Positions 54,515-63,336 of a stretch of 64,000 nucleotides of DNA are shown in pieces. Position numbers and translations under genes: made by a program. The notes beneath the pieces were generated by a model. It made no database searches, was not told the DNA's origin, and worked only from the letters and a program-made list of their open reading frames with translations. Within the stretch, counting starts at the first letter, position 1, and each line of letters starts with the position of its first letter. Source of the stretch: Proteiniclasticum aestuarii (GTDB taxonomy: Bacteria > Bacillota > Clostridia > Clostridiales > Clostridiaceae); NCBI RefSeq assembly GCF_017368455.1, contig NZ_JAFNJU010000001.1, forward strand, positions 248,001-312,000, read 5' to 3'.

Positions 54515-55072
54515 TTATTTCATTTCTCTTAATTCTTTGATGTTCTCTTTGATTGTATTGGAGGTTGCGTTGAAATTCTTGTTGTATTCCTGAACGAACC
54601 CTTCAAAGAGATTCTTGAAATTATGCATCATCTGCTGATTTTTCTCCTTGATTTCGGAATCCAGATCAGAGAGCAGTGAGTCCGCATAATCTCTTGCAGA
54701 GAGCTTGACAAGTTTCGCTTCCGTCTGAGCCTTATTGATGATTTCCTGGGCTTTGATGTTCGCTTCCTTAACAATATCATGATTGTCCACTTTTTCTCTC
54801 ATCATACGATCCACTTCGGCTTTGGTTCTTTCATATTCGGTCTTCGCTTCTGTGAGAATCCGATCTTTTTCGCTTAAGACCCATTGTGCTGTTCTGAGGT
54901 CTTCAGGAATGACCTGCACGATTTCATCCAGAATATTGACAATCTCTTCCTTATCCACCATGACCTTCTTAGAAAACGGCATTTTGGAGCCATCATCTAT
55001 GATTTCCTGCAGCACTTCCACAAGTCCGGTAATTTCGATTCTTCTTGATGTCACTTCATAATTTTCTTTCAT
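54515..55072 (-). CDS. Coiled-coil protein, ATP-synthase-stalk-like
   Basis: A 185-residue, charged, mostly helical protein with a central coiled coil (about 70-150) rich in Glu, Lys and Ala, resembling DivIVA-like or ATP-synthase b/E-type stalk proteins. Clostridial homologues next to coaD are often labelled ATPase, but no Walker motif is present. The N-terminal GLVEVLQEIIDDG followed by a hydrophobic helix may be a folding core. It overlaps the coaD stop as TAATG, so it is made with coaD. Function unknown; a role in cell-envelope organisation is speculative. Confidence 0.8.
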   Translation of the reverse strand: MKENYEVTSRRIEITGLVEVLQEIIDDGSKMPFSKKVMVDKEEIVNILDEIVQVIPEDLRTAQWVLSEKDRILTEAKTEYERTKAEVDRMMREKVDNHDIVKEANIKAQEIINKAQTEAKLVKLSARDYADSLLSDLDSEIKEKNQQMMHNFKNLFEGFVQEYNKNFNATSNTIKENIKELREMK

Positions 55073-55569
55073 TAAACTACCCCTCCATCGATTCCAACTT
55101 TTTTATAGATGTCCTGAACAATGTCTCCTGGTACAAAATTGGAAATATCCCCTCTGAAATGCAGAATCTCCCTGACAGAAGATGAACTGATATAAGAATA
55201 CTCCGTACTCGCCATCATGAGTATTGTTTCCACTCGGTCTTTTGACAGTTTTCGATTCATATGAGACATCTGAAGCTCATAATCAAAATCCAGTCCCACT
55301 CGAAGACCTTTCACGATTATTCTCGCATCAACGCTTTTCATGAAGTCGATCAATAGACCTTCAAAACTTACTACTTCAATATTATCATATTTCTCTACCA
55401 GTTTACCAATCATATCCACTCTCTCATCGATTGTAAACAGGCCTTTCTTCTCAACATTCTTCAGCACCGCTACAATCAGCTTATCAAAAAGCCTGGATGA
55501 GCGTGTGATGATATCCATGTGACCGAGGGTGATCGGGTCAAAACTTCCTGGATATACCGCAATTTTCAT
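55072..55569 (-). CDS. coaD: Pantetheine-phosphate adenylyltransferase
   Basis: Penultimate step of coenzyme A synthesis. Nucleotidyltransferase with AVYPGSFDPITLGHMDII near 4-21 (T/HxGH) and the C-terminal YSYISSSSVRE near 124-134. 165 residues. Follows rsmD by 9 nt; the rsmD-coaD pair is conserved in Bacillota. Confidence 0.97.
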   Translation of the reverse strand: MKIAVYPGSFDPITLGHMDIITRSSRLFDKLIVAVLKNVEKKGLFTIDERVDMIGKLVEKYDNIEVVSFEGLLIDFMKSVDARIIVKGLRVGLDFDYELQMSHMNRKLSKDRVETILMMASTEYSYISSSSVREILHFRGDISNFVPGDIVQDIYKKVGIDGGVV

Positions 55570-55578
55570 AATTTCTCC

Positions 55579-56163
55579 TCATATTCTCAGCTGATAGAAT
55601 CCCAGTATGGTCTTTCCATACTTTCTTTCATCTGTCAGTTCATATTTTCCATCCGGCCGGTAAACACTTTCATCTATATCATATTTTGATACAATCACAC
55701 CATTTTCAGATAGGAGATCGTATTTCTCGATGAGCCTGATGGATTCTTCCACCATATTATTCAGATAAGGCGGGTCTACAAATATTATATCGAACTTTTC
55801 TCCCTTAGACCCTGAACTTTTTATGAATTCGTAACAGTCTTTGAAATACGCGGAACATGAGTCTCTGAATCCCAGCAGATTGATGTTTTCCACCAGAATG
55901 TCATAGGTCTCTTTGAACTTTTCAGTGAGAATGACTTCCTGCGCTCCTCGACTTGCACATTCCAGTCCGAGACTCCCCGTGCCGGCAAACATATCCAGGA
56001 CTCTTGCTCCATAGATCTTGTACTGAATGATATTGAACATGGAAACTTTAACCCGATCCAGGGTCGGCCTTGTAGCCCTAAGTTCACCTTTTTGTGTAAT
56101 TCTGCCTTCATTCCTTGGTGAGAGCAGTTTTCTCCCCTTGGCAGTACCTGAAATTATTCTCAT
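55579..56163 (-). CDS. rsmD: 16S rRNA (guanine(966)-N2)-methyltransferase
   Basis: Rossmann-fold methyltransferase; MRIISGTAKGRKL start, SAM loop VLDMFAGTGSLGLECASRGA near 56-75, and the catalytic DPPY in IIFVDPPYL near 127-135. 194 residues. GAGGAG site. Between recG and coaD. Confidence 0.96.
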   Translation of the reverse strand: MRIISGTAKGRKLLSPRNEGRITQKGELRATRPTLDRVKVSMFNIIQYKIYGARVLDMFAGTGSLGLECASRGAQEVILTEKFKETYDILVENINLLGFRDSCSAYFKDCYEFIKSSGSKGEKFDIIFVDPPYLNNMVEESIRLIEKYDLLSENGVIVSKYDIDESVYRPDGKYELTDERKYGKTILGFYQLRI

Positions 56164-56176
56164 TTCCCATTCTCCT

Positions 56177-58198
56177 CTAGTTCAGACAGATAAAATTCAT
56201 GCTTCTTGAAATCTTCTCCAGAAATTCATTCTTCATTCTGATTTCTTCGGGAAGTTTCCCGTTGTATACCTTTTTCGCATAGCTGTTCGCTTTCAGGAAA
56301 AGCTCATAATCCAAGGCCAGATTGGATAAGACCAGCCCGGAGTGTCCACTCTGGTTGACCCCGAAGAGCTGTCCGGTTCCTCTTTGCTTCAGATCTTCTT
56401 CCGCTATGAAAAAGCCGTCGTTGCTTTTCACCATGATTTCCAGTCTTTCTCTTGTACCCTGACTTCTTATGTTCGCCATCATGAGACAGTAGGACTGATA
56501 TTCTCCTCGCCCGACTCTTCCCCTTAACTGATGCAGCTGAGCAAGGCCGAATCTCTCTGCGTTTTCGATGACCATGACACTGGCATTCGGCACATTCACG
56601 CCCACCTCGATTACGGTCGTCGCAATAAGAACCTGAATCTCTCCATCCTTGAAAGACTCCATGACACGACTTTTTTCCTTTGAAGTCATTTTACCATGGA
56701 GGTACCCCATACGTATACCCTTAAGATGACCTTTGGAGAGCTCTTCATAGAGCCCTTCAACGGAATTCAGTTCTCCGTTTTCATCCAGATCGATGAGCGG
56801 TGTGACGATATAGGCCTGTCTTCCGCTTTTCACTTCTTCGAGCACTTTGCTGTAGCAGACCTTCCTTTTCCCCTCATCCATTAGAAGTGTCCTGATTTCC
56901 TTCCTTCCTTTCGGCAGTTCATCAATCACCGATAAGTCCAGATCGGAATAGATGGTCAGCGCCATGGTTCTGGGAATCGGCGTCGCGCTCATGACGAGCA
57001 CCTCAGCCGTTTTGCTCTTGTTAATAAGCTTGGCTCTCTGATTGACGCCAAACCGGTGCTGTTCATCTGTTATAATCATACCCAGTTTCGTGAAGTTCAC
57101 ATTCTCCTCGATAAGAGCATGGGTGCCGATCATAAGAAGCGGTTTACCAGCCCCCAGATCTTCTGATATTTTCAGTCGTTCCGACTTCTTCGTTGATCCC
57201 GTCAGCAGCGACACAGAAACGCCTAGTGGCTCCAGAAGCTTCACTGCTTCCTCGTAATGCTGCTTTGCCAGAATTTCAGTTGGTGCCATGAATGCAGCCT
57301 GATATCCGTTCTCGATGACATTGAAGAGGGCGATCAGCGCAACTATGGTCTTGCCTGAGCCCACATCGCCCTGAAGAAGACGATTCATGGGAAATGTTCG
57401 CTTCTGATCTTTCAGAATCTCACGGACGACTCTATTCTGCGCCTCCGTCATCTTGAAAGGAATCCTTTCCTTCAACTCTTTCAGCCTCTTGCTCATGCTG
57501 AAGGAAATTCCTTCTTCATTCTCCATTCTTCTGGTTTTCGACAGCATGATTTTCATGGAATAGGAAAACATCTCCTGAAATTTCATTCGTTTCAGTGAAT
57601 CTTCCAGTTTCCGCTCATCCTCCGGAAAATGAAGACTTCTCACTGCTTCATCCAGGGAAATCAGCTCTTCCTCTTCCAGAATCTGAGTCGGAAAATTCTC
57701 ATTGATGATGACACGCGCAAGAATCTGTCTGACCAGTTTCTTGATGAGTGTTCCAGTGACTTTTCCTTCTGCAGAATACACCGGCACAATCTCTTCCGTA
57801 TCCTTGTTGATCACCGGGTTGATGCATTCGATGTTCTTCCCTTTTTTCGTGAATTTTCCCTTGAGCTCGTAAGTCTCTCCGATTTTGTAATTGCCGGAAA
57901 CATAGGGCATGTTGAAAAACATTGCTTTCAGCTGTCCGAATGCTGTGGAAAAATAGACGGTTGTCATGGTTTTTCCCGTACGGGTTCGAAAAGGCTTGGT
58001 GATACGCACCACTTCCGCTTCCAGCTTCACTTTATCCATTCCGTTGAAGTAGGTTTCATCTGCCTCATGGTAGGTATCATAGGCTCGAGGAAAATACAGA
58101 AGCAGATCCAGAAGCGTCACGATGCCCATTTTCTCCAGCTGTTCTTTTGTTTTTGCTCCAACCCCTTTCAGGGTACCCACGGAATCGTAAATATCCAT
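56177..58198 (-). CDS. recG: ATP-dependent DNA helicase RecG
   Basis: Branch-migrating helicase that rescues stalled forks. N-terminal wedge/OB domain, Walker A LLQGDVGSGKTIVAL near 280, DEQH box IITDEQHRFG near 375, helicase motif VLVMSATPIPRT near 400 and C-terminal QLRGRVGRG near 580. Start ATG 58198 has GGAGG at 5-6 nt; 673 residues. The ribosome binding site directly abuts the T-run of a terminator-like hairpin (58209-58234), leaving no room for a separate promoter. Confidence 0.97.
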   Translation of the reverse strand: MDIYDSVGTLKGVGAKTKEQLEKMGIVTLLDLLLYFPRAYDTYHEADETYFNGMDKVKLEAEVVRITKPFRTRTGKTMTTVYFSTAFGQLKAMFFNMPYVSGNYKIGETYELKGKFTKKGKNIECINPVINKDTEEIVPVYSAEGKVTGTLIKKLVRQILARVIINENFPTQILEEEELISLDEAVRSLHFPEDERKLEDSLKRMKFQEMFSYSMKIMLSKTRRMENEEGISFSMSKRLKELKERIPFKMTEAQNRVVREILKDQKRTFPMNRLLQGDVGSGKTIVALIALFNVIENGYQAAFMAPTEILAKQHYEEAVKLLEPLGVSVSLLTGSTKKSERLKISEDLGAGKPLLMIGTHALIEENVNFTKLGMIITDEQHRFGVNQRAKLINKSKTAEVLVMSATPIPRTMALTIYSDLDLSVIDELPKGRKEIRTLLMDEGKRKVCYSKVLEEVKSGRQAYIVTPLIDLDENGELNSVEGLYEELSKGHLKGIRMGYLHGKMTSKEKSRVMESFKDGEIQVLIATTVIEVGVNVPNASVMVIENAERFGLAQLHQLRGRVGRGEYQSYCLMMANIRSQGTRERLEIMVKSNDGFFIAEEDLKQRGTGQLFGVNQSGHSGLVLSNLALDYELFLKANSYAKKVYNGKLPEEIRMKNEFLEKISRSMNFICLN

Positions 58199-58208
58199 AT
58201 CGTCCTCC

Positions 58209-58234
58209 AAAAAAAAGAAGGCCGAAGCCTTCTT
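58209..58234 (-). terminator. Terminator-like hairpin between fakA and recG
   Basis: An 8-bp stem AAGAAGGC/GCCTTCTT with a UUCG loop, then a run of eight T that leads straight into TTGGAGG, the recG ribosome binding site. Confidence 0.85.
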
Positions 58235-58239
58235 CAAAT

Positions 58240-59880
58240 TTATTCCACCGCGATGATGAAGTAGTATAACGGCTGTTTTCCGTCGACACTCATCACATCC
58301 AGGTCTTCATACTTTTCTTCAAGAAGCTCTACAAGTTCATTAAACTCTTCTTCTTTCACATCTTCACCGTAAAACAGCGTAATGGATGAACTGTCCTCAT
58401 CCACCATGGACTCAATGAGTTCTTCCACAAGTGGATACAGTTCTCTTTTCACCAGTTTGATCTTGTTCTCAATGAGTCCAAGAAAATCTCCCTGCTTGAC
58501 TTCCTTACCATCTATTTCGGTATCTCTCACAGCATAGGTGACAGAACCTGATTTTACCGTTTCGAGGCTCGCCATGAGTGCATCATAGTTGGCTTCCGCA
58601 TCCGCTTCGGGATTAAAGGTTGTCAGTGCCGCAACGCCCTGAGGAATGGTTTTTGTGGGAATCACATAAACTTCCTTGGCTGAAATCTCCTTCGCCTGAT
58701 TTGCTGCCATGATGATATTCTTGTTATTCGGGAGTATGAAGATATACTCCGCATTGGCTTCCTCCACTGCTTTGACGATATCCTGAGTGGATGGGTTCAT
58801 GGTCTGCCCACCGGAAATCACAAAATTCACGCCGAGATCATGGAACACATCCTTGATTCCATCTCCCATGGAAACGGAAATGAACGCATACTTTTCCTTC
58901 TCCTTCGGTTCGCTGACCTTGACTTCTTCTGCTTTCATTTCTTCATGAACATCTGGTGTTTCCTGAAGATTTCTATGCTGCTCTCTCATGTTCTCAATCT
59001 TGATCTTTGTCAGCTCTCCACGTTTTCCCGCTTCAGCAAGAACAAGTCCCGGATTATCCGTATGAATATGAACTTTTGTAATATCATCATATCCTACATA
59101 GACAATGGAATCACCCATGGTCTCCAGATACTCTTTGAACTCTCCATTATCAGGCGCTGCAAGAACGATGAATTCTGTGCAGTATCCGAAGGTGATTTCC
59201 GTATGGGTATCTCTGGCAGCCACATACTCTTCGAAGGATTTCTCTTCGAGCTTTTCCGCCATCTGGAAGCCGCTTTGCAGCGCTTCATACATCCCCTTCA
59301 GAATGATCAGCAGACCCATACCTCCTGAATCCACTACATTGGCTGCTTTAAGCTGCGGCAATAGGTCCGGTGTTCTCTGGAGCGTATCATCCGCGTATTC
59401 CACAATCTTGCTCATGAGATCCGTCATGTCATCTGTATGATATTCAGTGGCTTTTTCTCCGACTTCTCTTATAACAGTCAGTATCGTCCCTTCCGTAGGT
59501 CTCATGACCGCTCTGTAAGCTGATTTTGAACCTTCCAGCATACTCAGGGCGAATTCATAGGGATTCACTTCATCTTTTCCTTCCAGACCCTTGGCGATGC
59601 CTCTGAAGATCTGTGAAAGAATAACCCCGGAGTTTCCTCTGGCACCCATCAGTGCGCCCTTGGCCATAATCTTGGACACTTCTCCGATGGAAGAAGATTT
59701 GCTGCTCTGGATCTCCTGAACAGCTGCGGTAAATGTCATGGACATATTTGTGCCTGTATCTCCATCAGGAACAGGGAAGACATTGAGTGAATCCACATAT
59801 GCCTTTTCATTTTCTAATCTGATGCTCGCATTGGTCACCATATTCAGAAAATGCTGTCCATCGATTTTATTGTATTTCAT
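58240..59880 (-). CDS. fakA: DAK2 domain fatty acid kinase FakA-type (YloV)
   Basis: Kinase subunit that phosphorylates fatty acids bound to FakB (DegV) proteins, feeding phospholipid synthesis. The N-terminal DhaL-like ATP domain has VFPVPDGDTGTNMSMTF near 35-50 and GARGNSGVILSQIFRG near 98-113, followed by a middle domain and a C-terminal DegV-related region. 546 residues. ATG 59880 follows AGGAGG by 7-8 nt; an in-frame start 17 codons earlier lacks one. Its usual neighbour asp23 is upstream. No FakB gene in this window. Confidence 0.94.
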   Translation of the reverse strand: MKYNKIDGQHFLNMVTNASIRLENEKAYVDSLNVFPVPDGDTGTNMSMTFTAAVQEIQSSKSSSIGEVSKIMAKGALMGARGNSGVILSQIFRGIAKGLEGKDEVNPYEFALSMLEGSKSAYRAVMRPTEGTILTVIREVGEKATEYHTDDMTDLMSKIVEYADDTLQRTPDLLPQLKAANVVDSGGMGLLIILKGMYEALQSGFQMAEKLEEKSFEEYVAARDTHTEITFGYCTEFIVLAAPDNGEFKEYLETMGDSIVYVGYDDITKVHIHTDNPGLVLAEAGKRGELTKIKIENMREQHRNLQETPDVHEEMKAEEVKVSEPKEKEKYAFISVSMGDGIKDVFHDLGVNFVISGGQTMNPSTQDIVKAVEEANAEYIFILPNNKNIIMAANQAKEISAKEVYVIPTKTIPQGVAALTTFNPEADAEANYDALMASLETVKSGSVTYAVRDTEIDGKEVKQGDFLGLIENKIKLVKRELYPLVEELIESMVDEDSSSITLFYGEDVKEEEFNELVELLEEKYEDLDVMSVDGKQPLYYFIIAVE

Positions 59881-59950
59881 ACGATATTCCTCCTGCAAAA
59901 TATGGACAATATCAAAGCATGCCCACGCCATTTATACTTAGTAAATCAAA

Positions 59951-59983
59951 CTTTAATAAAACCCTAATCAATAGGGTTTTATT
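59951..59983 (-). terminator. asp23 terminator
   Basis: A perfect 12-bp stem AATAAAACCCTA/TAGGGTTTTATT with an ATCAA loop and adjoining T-rich sequence. Confidence 0.85.
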
Positions 59984-60077
59984 CATAAAATATTAAACCA
60001 ATCCTTATTATACTAAACCGGATAACTCAAAATCAAATTTTTCCAAGAAATCCTTAAGAAAATTTAAGAAATTCCGG

Positions 60078-60425
60078 CTAGAATCGAACTCCTTCAATAT
60101 TCACTACTATATGATTCACTTTCAGTCCAAGATAGTTCTCTACATTATACCTGACTTTCTTGATGATATTGTTGGCGATGACTGAGATTTTAGTGCCGTA
60201 TTCCACAACGACAAACAGATCGATGGACAGTTCATTATTTTTCGAGTTGATCTTCACACCCTTGTTCAGATGCTCCACTCTGATGAGTTCCCATAGTCCG
60301 TCCTTCGTGTTCTTTGAGGCCATACCTACAACACCATAGCACTCCATAGTGGAAAGCCCCACCACATTTGCGATTACATCTTCTGAATAGGATATATGTC
60401 CTTGTTCATTCGTTAAACCTATCAT
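60078..60425 (-). CDS. Asp23/Gls24 family protein (YloU)
   Basis: 115-residue Asp23/Gls24-family protein with GHISYSEDVIANVVGLS and the closing GLKVNHIVVNIEGV. In Bacillota these sit between rpmB and fakA; some family members are membrane-associated envelope stress proteins. Its own promoter and a hairpin in the leader (60496-60520) are visible. Strong GGAGG site. Role uncertain. Confidence 0.93.
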   Translation of the reverse strand: MIGLTNEQGHISYSEDVIANVVGLSTMECYGVVGMASKNTKDGLWELIRVEHLNKGVKINSKNNELSIDLFVVVEYGTKISVIANNIIKKVRYNVENYLGLKVNHIVVNIEGVRF

Positions 60426-60495
60426 GAAATTTCCTCCTCATTCCCTCATTGCGTTTTCATTAATGCATTTATATGATCCTTCGGGATGTCCAGTT

Positions 60496-60520
60496 CCTTT
60501 ATTCGTTTGACGAACAAAGG
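60496..60520 (-). promoter_or_regulatory. Leader hairpin before asp23
   Basis: In the RNA CCUUUGUUCGU pairs with ACGAAUAAAGG (11 bp, one G-U) around a CAA loop, in the leader downstream of the asp23 promoter. Confidence 0.45.
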
Positions 60521-60533
60521 TCTTATCCCTATA

Positions 60534-60562
60534 ATGATATTATATTTTCGAACATACTTCAA
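60534..60562 (-). promoter_or_regulatory. asp23 promoter
   Basis: TTGAAG and TATCAT with a 17-nt spacer; back-to-back with the rpmB promoter. Confidence 0.65.
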
Positions 60563-60589
60563 TATAAACAAATAAAGGCTAAAATTATG

Positions 60590-60619
60590 TTGCAATACCG
60601 TCATCAGTTATGATAGAAT
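60590..60619 (+). promoter_or_regulatory. rpmB promoter
   Basis: TTGCAA and TAGAAT with an 18-nt spacer, about 73 nt before rpmB. Confidence 0.65.
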
Positions 60620-60692
60620 GGTATCTGTTCAAAACAAATAAATTTGAAAAGCTTTTGAGATGATTTGATCTCTCAGGAGGAGGTGTATTTTA

Positions 60693-60884
60693 ATGGCAAG
60701 AAAATGCGATATCTGTAATAAAGGTGTAGTAGCTGGTGTACAGTATTCTCATTCACACAGACAATCTAAGAGAACATGGGCACCAAACCTAAAAAGAGTA
60801 CGTGCTGTTGTTAACGGAACTCCCCAGAGAGTTAACGTTTGTACAAGATGTCTACGTTCCGGTAAGGTAGAAAGAGCAATATAA
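60693..60884 (+). CDS. rpmB: 50S ribosomal protein L28
   Basis: 63 residues with the CDICNKG...VSxHxHRxSK-like SHRQSKRTWAPNL region and a C-terminal VNVCTRCLRSG, completing a four-cysteine zinc site. GGAGGAGG site. The only minus-to-plus switch in this right-hand part; it is divergent from asp23, as in Bacillus subtilis. Confidence 0.98.
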   Translation: MARKCDICNKGVVAGVQYSHSHRQSKRTWAPNLKRVRAVVNGTPQRVNVCTRCLRSGKVERAI

Positions 60885-60899
60885 CAGAGCAAAGAAGCG

Positions 60900-60926
60900 T
60901 AGCTGGTCTTTCAGACTGGCTATTTT
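60900..60926 (+). terminator. rpmB terminator
   Basis: A 10-bp stem UAGCUGGUCU/AGACUGGCUA with two wobble pairs and a UUC loop, followed by UUUUA. Confidence 0.75.
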
Positions 60927-60932
60927 ACTCTG

Positions 60933-60982
60933 AAAAAGAGTTACTATAGATTGAAGAAATTCAGTTTATAGTAACTCTTTTT
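60933..60982. terminator. Second strong hairpin after rpmB, bidirectional
   Basis: A perfect 16-bp stem AAAAAGAGTTACTATA/TATAGTAACTCTTTTT with an 18-nt loop and runs of A and T at the ends. Confidence 0.8.
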
Positions 60983-60997
60983 ATGCTTTTTACCTAT

Positions 60998-61050
60998 AAT
61001 GAAGAACCCATGACCACATCCTGATGGACAGAGACCACGAGTTCTTCATT
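60998..61050 (-). terminator. Hairpin after thiN
   Basis: AATGAAGAAC/GTTCTTCATT (60998-61007 with 61041-61050) encloses a 33-nt arm, right after the thiN stop; the flanking minus sequence is ATAGGTAAAAAG, so a U-run is absent and termination may rely on the next hairpin. Confidence 0.55.
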
Positions 61051-61054
61051 CAGC

Positions 61055-61690
61055 TTAGTCTTTCGTCATGAAAACCATCAGTATACCTTCCCGGAAGGTA
61101 ACGGAGATGTACTTCTCTACGAATTCATTGGAAACGTTCATAGAGTCCCCTAGGACAAGTTCATAGTCCCATAAAGGGTACTTCACCCCTTTGACGCCAA
61201 AACCTTTCACAGGACCTCTGAAGGCCTGAAAAGAGATGTAGTCTCCAAAATCTTTTCTGATGATACCCGGCTTCTTCATCATGAAGATCTTGTTATGATC
61301 ATCCATAATGAACGCCCTGACTCCTCTATGAAGTGCTTTCTCAAGAAGGGACAGATTCCCGATGAAGTGGTCCAGCCTGTTTCCTGTACAGCCCAGCAGA
61401 AAGATTTCATCCGGATTCTCTTTCAGGGCTTCTTCCAGTGCAGCTTCCGTGTCTGTGAAGTCCTTCTCTTCCTCATATCGGATCAGTTCTGTCTTCTCTT
61501 CGAAATAATGCAGCGTCTCTTCCGTGATGGAATCGAAGTCCCCCAGCAGTATGTGAGGCAGGATTCCATTCTCCCTGAAAAACTCTGCTCCGCTGTCCAC
61601 CGCTATGATTCTGCATTCGGAATCATACAAGGAACGATACAGAGACAGACTGGGTTTTCTTCCTCCTGAAACGATGATCACTTTCTTCAT
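61055..61690 (-). CDS. thiN: Thiamine diphosphokinase
   Basis: Makes thiamine diphosphate from thiamine and ATP. LLGDFDSI near 47-54, DFTDTEAALEEAL near 75-88 and LGCTGNRLDHFIGNL near 97-112 are the active-site motifs; 211 residues. Its ATG overlaps the rpe stop by 4 nt. Last gene of rsgA-rpe-thiN. Confidence 0.95.
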   Translation of the reverse strand: MKKVIIVSGGRKPSLSLYRSLYDSECRIIAVDSGAEFFRENGILPHILLGDFDSITEETLHYFEEKTELIRYEEEKDFTDTEAALEEALKENPDEIFLLGCTGNRLDHFIGNLSLLEKALHRGVRAFIMDDHNKIFMMKKPGIIRKDFGDYISFQAFRGPVKGFGVKGVKYPLWDYELVLGDSMNVSNEFVEKYISVTFREGILMVFMTKD

Positions 61691-62340
61691 TTCAGCGCTT
61701 CTCTCAAAGCTTCCATATTTCTTCTGATTTCCCCATTCTTATACACCGCAGAACCTGCTACCACAACATCCACACCTGCTTCAACAGCAGCTCGGATGGT
61801 ATCCTCCGCAATTCCTCCGTCGATCTCAATAAGAAGATCCGGATTCATTCTGTTCGCCATCTCCCTTAACTCCCGAACTTTGTCCAGGGTGTAGGGAAGG
61901 AAGCTCTGTCCTCCGAATCCGGGATTCACAGACATGATGAGAACCATATCCAGTTTAGGCAGAATGGTGCTCAGGACAGATACCGGTGTGGCAGGATTCA
62001 GGGTGATGCCTGCTTTCAGTCCTCTTGTTCTGATCTTCTCAATGGCTCTGTCGATATGTGTTTCGGCCTCATAATGAAAATTGATCAGATCTGCTCCTGC
62101 ATCCGCAAAAGCATCGATGTAGCTGCTGGGATTCACAATCATCAGATGAACATCAAACAATTTATCGGTCAGGGGTCTGATGGCCTTCATCACGGGGAAG
62201 CCGAAACTGATATTCGGTACAAAGGATCCATCCATAACATCTATGTGAATCCAGTCCGCTCCGGCTTCTATCGTTTTCTCAATATCTCTACCCAGATCAG
62301 CGAAATTCGCCGACAGGATGGATGGTGCAATTTTTACCAT
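61687..62340 (-). CDS. rpe: Ribulose-phosphate 3-epimerase
   Basis: TIM-barrel enzyme of the pentose phosphate pathway. IAPSILSANFADLG near 4-17, WIHIDVMDGSFVPN near 31-44, SVNPGFGGQSF near 137-147 and EIDGGI near 171. 217 residues. Overlaps rsgA by 7 nt and thiN by 4 nt. Confidence 0.97.
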   Translation of the reverse strand: MVKIAPSILSANFADLGRDIEKTIEAGADWIHIDVMDGSFVPNISFGFPVMKAIRPLTDKLFDVHLMIVNPSSYIDAFADAGADLINFHYEAETHIDRAIEKIRTRGLKAGITLNPATPVSVLSTILPKLDMVLIMSVNPGFGGQSFLPYTLDKVRELREMANRMNPDLLIEIDGGIAEDTIRAAVEAGVDVVVAGSAVYKNGEIRRNMEALREALK

Positions 62341-63197
62341 TTTCTCTTGTTCTCCTCAACTAATTCATTATAGTATTTGACATAATAGTTATATCTCGCT
62401 TCAGAAATGGTCTTCCCCACTTCCGCCTTGACCCTGCAGCCAGGTTCCCGATTATGGTTGCATCCGTTGAATCTGCATTCCCCTTCATACTCATAGAATT
62501 CAGGAAAATAGTTCTTCAGCTCCTCCGCCTCCATGGTGAAATCCATGGTGGAGAATCCAGGTGTATCCACCAGGAGCGCATCATTGATTTCAATGAGTTC
62601 ACTATGCCTTGTGGTATGTTTTCCTCGATTGAGACGAACTGATATATCTCCGGTTTCCATGGTCTCATTTCCGGACAGTTTATTAAGTAGTGTGGACTTT
62701 CCCGCTCCGGATGGACCACATAAAACGGTGATGTGATTTCTCAGCTGCGCATAAAGATCATCCAGTCCAAGCCCCGACTTGGCTTCGATGAAGTAGATCG
62801 GATATCCGGTTCCCTTGAAGTCTTCTCTGATATTCGTCATTTCCTCTTCTGTAGCTAGGTCACTTTTATTGAAAACCAGCACAGGTTCAATATGCTTCAT
62901 TTCCAGATAGACAAGAAACTTGTTCAGCAGCTCAACGTTGATGTCTGGATTTCGAAGGGCAAAAACCACATAAGCCTGGCTGATGTTGGCTACAAAAGGC
63001 CGCATGAGCTCTGATGACCTTTCATGGATCTTGTCGAGGGTATTGCCTTCCGGCGTGGCTATGACGGTTACGCGGTCTCCCACCATGGGTGTGATATTAT
63101 TCTTTCTGAATATTCCTCTAGCCTTGCATTCCAGAACGCCTTCACTGGTTCTCACATAATAGAACCCGGCTATTCCTTTGATAATTATACCTTCCAT
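62334..63197 (-). CDS. rsgA: Small ribosomal subunit biogenesis GTPase RsgA
   Basis: Checkpoint GTPase for late 30S assembly. N-terminal OB fold, circularly permuted GTPase with NKSDLA (G4) near 110 before GPSGAGKSTLLN (G1) near 162 and DTPGF (G3) near 210, and a C-terminal zinc site CRFNGCNHNREPGC. 287 residues. AAAGGAA site 9 nt before ATG. Separated from the upstream kinase gene by a terminator. Confidence 0.97.
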   Translation of the reverse strand: MEGIIIKGIAGFYYVRTSEGVLECKARGIFRKNNITPMVGDRVTVIATPEGNTLDKIHERSSELMRPFVANISQAYVVFALRNPDINVELLNKFLVYLEMKHIEPVLVFNKSDLATEEEMTNIREDFKGTGYPIYFIEAKSGLGLDDLYAQLRNHITVLCGPSGAGKSTLLNKLSGNETMETGDISVRLNRGKHTTRHSELIEINDALLVDTPGFSTMDFTMEAEELKNYFPEFYEYEGECRFNGCNHNREPGCRVKAEVGKTISEARYNYYVKYYNELVEENKRKW

Positions 63198-63235
63198 TGC
63201 ATCATTCCTTTCATTTCTTCCTATTTCTTATCCCC

Positions 63236-63266
63236 ATTATAAACCATTTCCTCAGAATTGTTTCAA
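63236..63266 (-). promoter_or_regulatory. rsgA-rpe-thiN promoter
   Basis: TTGAAA and a perfect TATAAT separated by 19 nt, longer than ideal, between the prkC terminator and rsgA. Confidence 0.5.
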
Positions 63267-63287
63267 GAAAAGATGATTTTGCGCGCG

Positions 63288-63324
63288 AAAAACCAGTGAT
63301 AGGGGAAGATTCCCTTATCACTGG
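63288..63324 (-). terminator. prkC terminator
   Basis: CCAGTGATA/TATCACTGG with an inner GGGAA/TTCCC stem after one mismatch, followed by TTTTT. Confidence 0.88.
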
Positions 63325-63336
63325 CTGCTGATTTTC

